The notes below the pieces were generated by a model. That model searched no databases. It was not told the origin of the DNA and saw only the letters and a list, made by a program, of their open reading frames with translations. From contig JAHNZQ020003148.1 of assembly GCA_019155205.2 (NCBI GenBank), forward strand, positions 907,134 through 971,133: a DNA stretch of 64,000 nt, given 5' to 3'. Source of the DNA: Gracilaria vermiculophylla. Taxonomy: Eukaryota > Rhodophyta > Florideophyceae > Gracilariales > Gracilariaceae. Both the position numbers and the translations under genes were made by a program. Below are positions 1-9,296 of this stretch, piece after piece (the stretch's first letter is position 1; the number at the start of each line of letters is the position of its first letter).

Positions 1-394
1 CGGGGGAATTCTGTAAGGGATCCGCAAACACCAAGCGGAGGGGGAGGTTCACTGGGCGGACAATGCTCCTACAGGCGCTGCTATGATGCGACCTGGGGAT
101 CGGCGGCTTAGAAACCTGCGTGAATAGCCAAGAGACTCCAACTGGAAAATGTAGAAGAAGACTCAAGGGTGATTGTCTTTACTTCCCCAGAGGTGGAGCT
201 CAACCGGCAGCTTAAATATCTAGTCGGGAGCCCGCCTCGGCAGGTCGCACTACTGTGCTAATTACCTGCATAAAATATCTAAAATATATAATAAATTCTA
301 CCGTACCTTAAGGATACTGTAGCGCACGCGGGCAATATTATGCACCACGTGGCCCAGCTAATAAATTACGAACCCTCCTTAGGAATATTATGCC
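1..394. other. Left-edge stretch without recognised gene
   Basis: I find no supportable gene, RNA or repeat in these bases. The first 250 are moderately GC-rich and the rest AT-rich. The stretch may be the continuation of the decayed reading frame to its right, which points leftward, but no continuous frame is visible. Confidence 0.5.
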
Positions 395-980
395 TTAAGT
401 CCAAACCACCATATTTCCGTAGAAGCCACTGTAGTACTTTATATCTTCAATGCGCCCATCAAGAAGTCGCCGTACCTCAGTGACCTCTTTTGCTATACTA
501 GAGGCGGCAATATTTTCTCGATTTTGCTTTCTTTTTTGAGACATTATTGTTTTCATTTTATCCCTTAAGGTTTTGATAGATGGTTTACATCAAAATTGCC
601 ACACGCGTTTCGGAATGTTTTCTAAGAAATCTGCACGTACTTCACTGTATTTTCGGTCATGTTCACCGTTCAACGCTCTGTGTGCATCGGTTGTGCGTAC
701 GCATTTTAGCAGCAAAACTATGTGCGAATCGTTGAAGATAAAATTTTTGTAGCTTTTTTGCAGGAGACTCCGCAAAAATTGTCTCTTCTTTTTTCGTGGT
801 AATCAGCTCGTCATGTATCTGCGAAGTTGCAGAAGAGGGCGAAAGTTCACTGCTTTCTTTTGAAACGTTTTTGTGTGTACAATCATTGGAAAGGTATCTG
901 CTCTCTGTAATTTGTAGAGAAAAGTGCTGGGTAGGTTGGTTGCGGCAGGTTCCATTCTGGATGTTGAAACACTCACGCAT
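395..980 (-). pseudogene. Decayed reading frame, identity unknown
   Basis: Three minus-strand open pieces lie end to end: about 980 to 663 (105 codons from an ATG), 775 to 590, and 556 to 395 (53 codons from an ATG). The second and third share one frame and are separated by a TGA. The first is in another frame and overlaps the second, so one frameshift and one stop would explain the layout. Composition is hydrophilic and protein-like, rich in Lys, Arg, Glu and Ser. I recognise no domain. It could be the remnant of a transposon protein, or two short exons and an intron of a live gene. Evidence is only coding-like composition and colinearity. Confidence 0.3.
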
Positions 981-1066
981 GAAGATACCATTTCAGACTT
1001 TGGTCTCTGATGATGTGAGCTCAGCGAAGCTCAGTACATGGCAATCACTTGCGATCTTTTTTTAGC

Positions 1067-1147
1067 ACAGGTACGAAAAACGGTGTCGTAGCTTTCTGAA
1101 TTCTACGACTGTAGATTTCGTATCTCATCCTGTTTTTCGTACCCTGT
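1067..1147. repeat. Nested inverted repeat (hairpin)
   Basis: Outer arms at 1067-1081 and 1132-1147 are complementary over 15 bases with one extra base in the right arm (ACAGGTACGAAAAAC against GTTTTTCGTACCCTGT). Inside them a second perfect 7-bp pair, GTCGTAG at 1085-1091 and CTACGAC at 1103-1109, forms an inner stem. No coding region overlaps it. A MITE-like element or a structured RNA segment are both possible. Confidence 0.6.
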
Positions 1148-3250
1148 ACTGCGTGTGATACGTTTCTACGAAAAACGCTACGAAATTCGTGCTGCATAAT
1201 TCCTCTAATATTGCTGTAAGGGAGAGGCTGAAAATTTCCTTCTGCACCTGCACAGGTCTAAAGTATGTCCAGAAGGCTTTTTGCTGTTATGGATAAGAAA
1301 GCAGGTTCTACAAGGTACTGAGCTATGCGTAGATGCATGTCCAGTGTATTTTTCAATGCTTCGTGTATTTATACGGCAACTGCGTGTGTACATATGGACC
1401 TAATCTCTTTCTTGGATTCGGGGGGGGAAGAGGGGGGAATGCAGGAATGGTCTGGTATTAGACGAGAAAGAAAGCAGAGGAGGGTGTTTTTATTATCCTT
1501 TCGCGCTTTGTAACTACCGTGTCCGTAATCGTGAGCGATATACTGAAAACGCTTCTTTCCATGTGTCTCGATTGATCTTGTACGCGGCAACTAATTTATT
1601 GGGTGAAACAAAAGATAACACTGACGATGAAATCAGTTCTGCTTCGCTCAGCTCTACGAAAAGGGTTGATTTCATTTCAAAAGAAACTGCGTCAGATTAT
1701 GCCCTAGATACAAGGTGCTAGCATTGCTTCCATCAGGTTCGAAAGTATTCCACAGCAGATTCAGGGTTCAAATTTCTGATTTTTGAACAACATCCTCTGG
1801 AAGACTATGCATGCAAGGGACGCGATCTTTAGTAAACTCAGAAGTAGAACTGTTCAAAACTCACCATTTTTCTTGAAGACTCCAATCCGATTTTCCATTT
1901 GTTCTTTTTGATTCTGAGCTGTATGTGATATGCATGAAGAAGAGTTACAGTGCCTTAACAGTATGTTTCCTTTACATCGGAGCCAATTGATGACAGTGGG
2001 GTAAGTTTGACGACATTCAGTCGCCTAAACCGTCCGTTGGCGAGGAAAATACATGAAACAGGCAGAAGATTCGGAAAGATAATCCGATCCTAAGGAAATG
2101 TTCTTTCGCAACTCGGACTGCATTGCTCGCAAAATAATCGATCAACTGAATGCCCAGAGCAAAGCCTTCACTGAGACCGACAGCTCAGTATAACACGATA
2201 CAAGATTTTACACCCCAACAAGCAATACGAGATGGTCAATCGTGCCGAACGTGCTCTGTCTCATGGCTGTTTTGTGCAGAGAGTCTCCATTATCTCGCTT
2301 CTCTTACCCACATACGCCCAGATTTTGAAACCTGACCTCACGTTATGTTAAGGCCAATGATCTGTGCTGGTACAAGGTCTTGCTATGGGAAAAGATTCTC
2401 GTCATGACTGACGTCCGCACCGCCTCAAAGGCGAGCCGAGTGCAAGCTTGATACCCACGCCGTCCCCTGGGCTTTGGCACGTGGACAACATTCCGAATTA
2501 TTCCGTTTTTCGAAAAGGCTTTTTTGAACATGACCCGGTATTATTTGTGCCAGGAAATCGTGATGTCGAATTCCGCATCAGAATTCAACACTTTTCTAGT
2601 CTGCGAAGCCCATCATCCCATCTCGAATTTGCCAGAGGTTGCGTCAGAAGCTGGTGCACGAGGAACGAATCAAGTAGGCAAGCCCAACTCAATATTTTCT
2701 TTGCCGGAGCTGCCATGTAGCTCTGAAGCATACCCAGCGTCCAGAAGGAAAACCCATGAAAGCCCGATAGGCTTTTTCGTTGGAACAAGTTTTGGAGCAC
2801 GTTCTCTATTTCTCCTGACGATCAACGAGCAGATTTTCTTTTTTCATGAAAAGTTACTACTGCTGCTTTGCTCTCTAAAAAACCTTCGAGTAATTCACAT
2901 AATAAAACACTATAACCGAAAAGGTATTATCTTAATCTCATTCTGCGAACAACCTCCAAGTATTCATTCCATACTTTAACACATAGAGATTCGAGCGAAT
3001 ACTTTTTGTCACAGCCTATTGAAATAGCATGGTAAACTGCCCACATGCAACAAACTCGTTTGATATCTATCTGAATGTGCCGCATACGGATAAAAGTCTA
3101 TATTCCTCTGCAGCCTGGAATTCTTTTACAGAAGTTTATGAAAAGTTGGCTAGCAAATATGATTGTAATAGCTTGACAATGATTTTCTAAGGCAGCCTAC
3201 GCAACGATTAGATCTCACTACCCAAAAGGGTATTGAGGAGGCATTGAAAT
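1148..3250. other. Intergenic, no gene recognised
   Basis: No convincing coding region or RNA gene is seen. A 149-codon plus-strand frame from the ATG at 2530 to 2979 has no recognisable domain and a composition that does not stand out, so it is not annotated as a gene. Confidence 0.5.
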
Positions 3251-3446
3251 ACATCGCGATCGCTGGGGTCAAGGTGTCGTGCACTGCATTTTCAATTGCT
3301 TGCATCTCCGTCGTTGCGTCTGTTGGGTCGACTTGCGACCATTTGTTCGCTTTATCAACAAGGTTGAGGCTCTATCTGCGGAAGGAGGGGAGACCATAGA
3401 CCTGTCAGCGTTTTCAGTTACAATAATGTACTTCCCAGTCGTTGCA
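3251..3446 (+). repeat. Direct repeat, copy A (about 185 bp)
   Basis: This block is about 90 percent identical by eye to 4630-4829, in the same orientation, 1.38 kb away. Shared landmarks include GTTGGGTCGACTTGCGACC and AAGGAGGGGAGAC. The reverse strand of the other copy is open as protein; here a one-base loss near 3361 would shift that frame. The pair is likely remains of a duplicated gene or mobile-element segment. Confidence 0.75.
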
Positions 3447-3820
3447 CTGGTAGCATCGCCAAGTGATGACAGCTTGTTCAGTCGCTCAACAGAGACGTGA
3501 AGGACATGTTGAAAACCTCGGCAATGGGTATGAGACTCAAGTGTACAGAGACGTGAATGCCTGGCTCTGGGGGACAGGGTCAGTTGCGTCGGAGGTGAAA
3601 GCTACGGTAAAATGCTGTGCACCTCTTCATTGAAGGAGAGGGCAAATAAGAAACCGAGCCAGGGACGATCCCATTGACAAGCGATATCTGAGTTGCGAAG
3701 AGTGGCAGAAAACGTTGAAGGCGTTTGTGGATGCCATTGGAAGTTGAGCAAAGATGCCAACTGCAGCATCTGTCCAACGGAGTTGATGTGCGCCAAGCCC
3801 TCCTGGTTTTTGCTCACGTA

Positions 3821-4400
3821 AGGTTCCGAGAAAGGGTGCTTCATTGTATGCCGGCGATAGCGTCCTGATGCTGCAAGGCCTGTTCATGCGAACCGGGGAC
3901 TCTGTGAATCGCAGGAAACAAAGCATGTCTCGGGCCTGTGGAAATTCGGTGGTCTATCGCCGAAGGCACAGAGGCGATGGGAAAACTTGTTTATATCCCG
4001 TGAGGGTGTTTCAATTCGTCGTCGGGGCACGCGACGTGCAGCGATGAATTGAGTGTAACTGAGGCTCCAAGAGAGGGAGCTCTGTTGTCTTCCGAGGAAT
4101 GCGACGTGGCGCTGCACGGTCTGTTTATGTGAACCAGGGGCCCTGTGATGTCCTGCGGAGACGACTTTCAGCCTTGCCAGAAGGCTCGTATGGAAGCCTG
4201 GCTGGATGCGCAAAGGCGCGGCGAAGACTTGCACGTTACTCTTTGGTGGTGCCTAAGTTCATCGACAGGGCACAGGAGGTGCCGGGATGGGTTGAGTATA
4301 GCAGAGGCTCCGAAAAAGGGAGCTACATATGTTTTCTGCCGAAAAAAAAATTGTCGGCGCTTAAGGGTCTGTTCATGCAGACACATTGTTGAGCTTCATG
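3821..4400 (+). repeat. Tandem array, period about 240 bp
   Basis: A motif of the form GAGGCTCC-(A/G)A(A/G)A-AGGGAGCT recurs at 3821, 4061 and 4304, spacings of 240 and 243 bp. Each is followed 40-55 bases later by a GTCTGTTCATG-like motif near 3876, 4119 and 4368. Units are diverged but colinear, giving two full units and a partial third. The array lies between the two copies of the 185-bp direct repeat. No reading frame runs through all units. Confidence 0.65.
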
Positions 4401-4629
4401 AGAAGGAATATAATCTGATACAAGAGGTGATCAGAGGCGCTGCTAGAACTTGACCATTTTTTGACTGCATTTAGTATGCAAGTATCATTGTTTGTGGCCG
4501 AGAGAGGTTTCATCAGCACGATAACGTCAAAATTTTTCTGTGCTACATGGTATGTCCTATACGGTCTGCGTGAAAAAGTGAAGGCTTTCAACGAGAACGT
4601 TGAGCATTGGGAGAAGGCAATGGTGAAAC

Positions 4630-4829
4630 AGACATCGCGACTGCTGGGGTTAAGGTGTCGTGTACAGCATTTTCAATTGGTAGGATCTCCGTCGTTGCGT
4701 CCGTTGGGTCGACTTGCGACCATTTGTTCGCTTTATCAACAAGTTTTGAGGCGTTATCTGCGAAAGGAGGGGAGACTATCGACCTGTCAGAATAGTCAGT
4801 TCCAATAAAAGTACTTCCCAGTGGTTGCA
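4630..4829 (+). repeat. Direct repeat, copy B (about 188 bp)
   Basis: Partner of the repeat at 3251-3446, same orientation, about 90 percent identical by eye. The minus strand carries an open frame of 103 codons (4899 to 4588) across this copy. That frame is broken by an indel in copy A, so only one copy keeps a readable protein. I do not recognise the protein. Confidence 0.75.
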
Positions 4830-5954
4830 GGCATCTCCAACGCCGGTGTTGACTCTTTTCGAGATCCAGAATAATAGACAGGAACACATACGACTCCATG
4901 TCGATTTCTGTTTAAGTCGCTTTGATCAGACGCACTAAGTAGGCTTGTTGTGTCCAAAACTGGTGGTTTAAAGTAACATGCTTTAAATCATATTAAAAAT
5001 CTACGTTTATATCTCGAAGTCGAAATATCTCAAAATGAGCATCAAGGGAATAAAAATAGATCAGATAGAAAGCAAAAGCAGCAGATGCAAACAACTGATC
5101 AAAAATTCAGCACGGCAATCTCATGACTCGGTCAATGTGAATCAAATGATTTTGGCTATGGGCCAACTCATGAGGAACTTTCAATAACACAACACACACG
5201 TCAGTAATTGGGCACAGGACAGGAATCGAGCTGGTTTTGCTCGCCACAAACAGATGTTTTTTGGCCACGTAAGCATGAAGAATACAACCACGGGAAGACA
5301 AATCCAACATCTCAATATTATAGGAAAGGAATGAAGGTCTAGAGCTTCCTTTTCTTCATATTTTGTAGAGCTGAGAATGCCAGTAATGCATCAGAGAGGA
5401 GTGACTATCAAAAAGGGGCTTTCATGATTGCGAAAAAAGTGTTGGAACCTACTACAAATCGTAACGGAGGAGATTTCAATTAAGATCCTTTCATAGAATG
5501 TCAAACAGGATTGGTGCTGAGTTGTGGGGCATTATCAAGAAATGAATTGCGTAAGACAAATTGTATGTGATAGTTGTACCACAGAAGCGTGAGAGTATGA
5601 AAGCGTGGACATGACGGCTGTCGTCGATAATGCGGCACGAAACAGAACATGGGAATTAAAACTGTAGCGCAGCATTATCAGAAATATTACGTAAAGTACT
5701 GTACATATGAGACTGAGGTAAACGGGTTTGATTGAGTCCGAGAAACAAATTGATGTAGGCCCCCGTCCAGAGATGTAGGGAATAGTTCCAAAAATAGAGG
5801 GATGGGTGGCGGAAACTGATTTGAAAAGGTGGAAGGTCCCTATGGACTCCGCATTGAGAACCAAGCAACTGGGAATACTTCGGCTACCAACGATTTTGTA
5901 AAAATAAAACAAAGTAAGTATTACCATGCAGACAGAACAGAGTACGTGATGATC
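4830..5954. other. Intergenic upstream of tRNA-Ala
   Basis: No supportable gene. A 144-codon minus-strand hydrophobic frame (5969 to 5535) starts inside the tRNA gene and is regarded as chance. Confidence 0.5.
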
Positions 5955-6027
5955 GGGTCTGTAGCTCAATTGGTAGAGTGCTCCCTTAGCATGGGAGAGG
6001 TACCGGGATCGAAGCCCGGCAGATCCA
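5955..6027 (+). tRNA. tRNA-Ala (AGC)
   Basis: A complete intronless cloverleaf can be drawn. The acceptor stem is GGGTCTG with CAGATCC and contains the G3:U70 wobble that defines alanine tRNAs. The D arm includes TAGCTCAATTGGTAGAG, matching an internal A box. The anticodon stem CTCCC/GGGAG closes the loop TTAGCAT with anticodon AGC at 5988-5990. The T arm CCGGG-ATCGAAG-CCCGG carries the B box. The discriminator base is A at 6027, and CCA is not encoded, as expected for a eukaryotic nuclear gene. Confidence 0.97.
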
Positions 6028-6029
6028 CA

Positions 6030-6033
6030 TTTT
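6030..6033 (+). terminator. Pol III terminator of tRNA-Ala
   Basis: A run of four T residues begins two bases after the discriminator base, the usual minimal RNA polymerase III terminator. Confidence 0.75.
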
Positions 6034-6256
6034 CTACTCTCTTTTGTTGAATCAGCTAAGATCCACCAGTGTCAAGAACTCGCACTTACACCAGGGATTT
6101 AGGAGTCGCCAAATTACCGAAAGTCTTATCCCCTTCACCACAAGTGTTTTGCTTGTCCTCTGTCTCTGCTGAGGCAGCCCATCTGCACGTCGATTTTCTG
6201 CACATGTTATAAAGTAATTTCGAAGTCATCAAAGCCTTTCATTGTCTCAGTCAGTG

Positions 6257-6994
6257 ATGAAGATATACACCGGCACTGGCGATGACGGTAGCACCAGTCT
6301 GTTCAATGGATCACGTGTGCCGAAGACACACATTTTAGTGCATGGCTAGTAAGTACTTTCTATTTTCACTCTATTGTCATATTGTCCGCATCAATAACGA
6401 AGCAAGTGGTCTGACAGCCCTTTTTTTCTCAGTGGAATTGTAGATGAATGCAACTCCGCAATTGGATTGGCTTGCTCTCATCTGGAAATGTTTGTTCCAT
6501 CTCCCGATCACAAGCACGTGTGTCACCCTTCCGAACGAACCATTTTAATTGCGCGTCTACAGCTGGTACAAAACTTTCTGTTCGATCTGGGTGCCTATCT
6601 CGCGACACCGCGCAAGAAGTCACCCACTTTCAAGGTGAATCGCACTGAATTTCCGGATAAGGCAGCAACAGATTTGGAAAGATGGATCGATGATATGGAT
6701 GCCAAGCTTCCTGAGCTGACCACCTTTTTATTGCCCGGCGGACATCCTGCCTCGGCATCGCTTCATCTCGGGCGAACTATTGCCAGACGCGCAGAGCGTA
6801 TGCTCACGCCTTTGTATGTTGAAGAGCAGCAGATTGAACCCGGGGCCTACAAGTTCCTCAATCGCTTGTCAGATTTTTTGTTCGTTGCATCCAGAATGGC
6901 AAACAAGATTGTCTCGGTTCAGGATGTGAAGTGGAGAGAAAATCGCTCCTCTCTAAATGATGAGGCTAACGCCAACGCTCCGATCAATTGGTGA
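6257..6994 (+). CDS. MMAB: Cob(I)alamin adenosyltransferase (PduO/MMAB type)
   Basis: Transfers the adenosyl group of ATP to cob(I)alamin, making adenosylcobalamin for methylmalonyl-CoA mutase. Two exons, 6257-6348 and 6433-6994, joined across an 84-bp GTAAGT...CAG intron, give 217 aa. The splice completes a Tyr codon and restores a continuous family match. The N-terminus has KIYTGTGDDGSTSLF, the ATP-binding start of PduO-type enzymes. Exon 2 has DECNSAIG, then RRAERMLTPL and KFLNRLSDFLF, the conserved C-terminal helix. The start is the ATG immediately before KIYT, so no organelle presequence is visible; an upstream presequence exon is possible because the frame stays open a short way upstream through an AG-ending context. 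It lies 230 bp downstream of the tRNA. Confidence 0.93.
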
Positions 6995-7153
6995 GAAACA
7001 GCTCGGAGCCTAACATGTTGCGAACAAATGACAATCTAGGGGGGTCTCACTACATACAACTTCACGCACTCACAATAACATGCGACGTAGAACGTAGGAA
7101 AAGTACACTACACACAAATGTTGTTTTTCACTTGCTGTATTTAAACGGATCAG

Positions 7154-7615
7154 CTACTGCGCAAAGATGTTCGCATCATCCACGTCGTTGATGCAGTACT
7201 CGAACAAAATTCGTACCACTTTTTCATCGCCGCCGCCAATGTCATGCTTTGCGATCATGGCGGTAATAAACTGGGCCTGTGCTCTGGACACCGTGGCTTC
7301 AAACGCAACCTTTTCCTTCTGTCCACAAGAATTACATCTGATCGTCTTGAAAATGAGGTCCTCAACAGAATCGTTCAAGGCAGCGTTCATGCAATGCATT
7401 ACGATGGCTTGAAACGCCTTGTCATGGTCACTTTGGGTGTACATTTCGGCCATTTGTTCTAAATAGTCCTGGTGATACTTTTCAAGACGAATGGGCAATG
7501 TGACGAGGGAGGAGGGATCAGTTTGTTTGCGATACAAGTAATACGCGGTACCGAAACCGATCCCAGCGGCCGTGACCCCCGCAACGGCCAACGCGACTCG
7601 CTTATCATAATGCAT
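7154..7615 (-). CDS. Small membrane-anchored protein, function unknown
   Basis: 153 aa from the ATG at 7615. Upstream the frame stays open only through non-ATG codons. After a short basic start (MHYDKR), residues about 7-27 form one glycine/alanine-rich hydrophobic helix ending in YYLYRK, a typical single anchor with positive flank. The rest is a soluble, mostly helical domain with one CxxC pair (CNSCGQ, near residue 105) and an acidic end. I do not recognise the family. The small N-terminal anchor would suit a mitochondrial or ER membrane protein. It is convergent with the cobalamin adenosyltransferase gene, with only 159 bp between the stops. Confidence 0.65.
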   Translation of the reverse strand: MHYDKRVALAVAGVTAAGIGFGTAYYLYRKQTDPSSLVTLPIRLEKYHQDYLEQMAEMYTQSDHDKAFQAIVMHCMNAALNDSVEDLIFKTIRCNSCGQKEKVAFEATVSRAQAQFITAMIAKHDIGGGDEKVVRILFEYCINDVDDANIFAQ

Positions 7616-9296
7616 GGGTGCGCAGCGGTAGAGAGCCCTAAGGAGGGTGAGGAGGTGAGTTAAGCGATACGTAGATGTGAAGCATGTGATGCAAAAGATG
7701 TTGATGTGCTCAACCACACGTTGAAGCAGCACTGTACCCGCTTCAAAGAGGTTGCACAATGTTCCCCCTGGGTACCCTGGGTACCGTTCACGAGGGCACA
7801 ACGACAGCTGCGCGCTACCCCGTGTCCCCTCTTCACACAGCCACCTTCATGAGAGGGGGGAACAGGGCCCGTGAAACACTGCACTGTGCGATACGTGGCA
7901 GGTTGAGATCTTTGACACCGTGCACACATAATACGTACGTTGCGGCTGGAATACCGTGCCCATCCAAGACGCCGACGGCGCCTTCCCTTGAGTCACCTCT
8001 GAGTAGCCGTCCACAGGGCTCGGAGAGGTCCACATGGCTCTCGGAAGTGTAATTCGTGAGGGGCGGCTTCTGAGAGGCTGGGCGACCGCCAGGGCTTCGT
8101 CATCCTCTTCGGACACGTTTGCTGAATCGGAGCGAAACACGTTTCCGCGAGCTCCCTTCGCCGCGGAAGTGCTGTCTGGCGCCTCGTCTTCATCGCCGCT
8201 CCTTCGATAATTTGGGCGCCTCTGCCGAGATCAACCCGTGCATCGGTACCGTCATGACCCACTCTCAATGGGCTTTTACATGATATCGCTGCTCACTCAG
8301 GTACCTAATCAGATGTCAGAGCCGACTGGCATGCCGCTTTTTGTCAAATCTCGCGCGATGTCCCGTTATCGACCTCTTCGAACACGTTTGACGTCTCTTC
8401 TCTTCTCAAGACTTCGTTCCACTGCCTGGCTTGTACTCTGAGAGATAATCCATAAAAGGCAGCCTCCATCCAAGCGGAATCCGCCGTTTCTTTTGCAACT
8501 CACACCCGGCATCGTCTTCCATTCACTCTCTTGGCTAAGTCTGTGCCGAATCTTTGCCGCTGCCGTCAAGTTTATTTTCAACATGTGTTTCATGCTCACC
8601 ATCCCCGACCCAACTACAGGAACAACCTATCAGAAGGTTTGGGAAGACTGTGAAAGCGAAGAATGTCGTACATCAAGGAACTCCAAGTACAGGAATGCAC
8701 CTAATGGACACGCCAAGACATCTGAATCCTCTGGCTCTCCTTCTACCGCTTCGCATTCTGTGCAAGCTCCCACCCCTACCAATTCGGCAACCACTCCATC
8801 AAACCGTAAATAGTGGCTCGCCCTTCAACTGCTGTTTGACTCCTGAGTACGCTGTGCATGTTTGCTTGTGTCGCATCATGATTATCGCACAGCTGAAGAG
8901 TTGCCTGTGGAAAGTTATGCTTTGCTTGTACTACGCCGTGCTATCATTCTCTCGCACCCTACTACTGGCATTTAACATCAAATTAAATGTATCCTGAACT
9001 TTGCTTGTTGCATGTGACCTTCGACTACAGAATCACATTAACTAGAATATTTGTATACACCGTCATGATGCCTAACTGCCGTTGGGTATATTGCATTGCG
9101 GAGACTTGGGCCATCCTGCCCAACATAGTCAACTTTGAGTCATTACGACTGCTTGTATTCTAACGACAATGTACCAATTCGAACTATGCGATGTGCGCCC
9201 AGCATGTCGCCGCGCGATACCGTGACCAAACATACATCCCCACCGCAAACTTATTAAATGCCCGAAGCGTGTACCAGCAATGTTTGCTCAATCTAT
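7616..9296. other. Region between small membrane protein and separase
   Basis: GC-rich up to about 8250, then more AT-rich. On the minus strand from about 8230 to 7980 a frame rich in Asp, Glu, Ser and Arg is open without its own start; it may be an exon of an unmodelled gene. A doubled CTGGGTACC occurs at 7768-7785. A small candidate frame at 8583-8813 is listed separately. Nothing else is supportable. Confidence 0.4.
8583..8813 (+). CDS. Possible small protein, unrecognised
   Basis: 76 codons from the ATG at 8583 (MCFMLTIPDP start). The second half is a Ser/Thr/Pro/Asn-rich tail that looks disordered. The frame remains open upstream for 30 codons without an ATG, so it may be the last exon of a longer gene. 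There is no domain, no signal peptide and no homolog I can name. It is supported only by length and composition. Confidence 0.25.
   Translation: MCFMLTIPDPTTGTTYQKVWEDCESEECRTSRNSKYRNAPNGHAKTSESSGSPSTASHSVQAPTPTNSATTPSNRK

Noticed and set aside
5535..5969. 144-codon hydrophobic minus-strand frame
   Set aside because: It begins within the tRNA-Ala gene and has no family features; chance in AT-rich DNA.
7833..8033. VGVLDGHG on the minus strand, resembling a PP2C phosphatase motif
   Set aside because: Only this octamer fits. The other metal-binding motifs and about 250 further residues of a PP2C domain are absent nearby.
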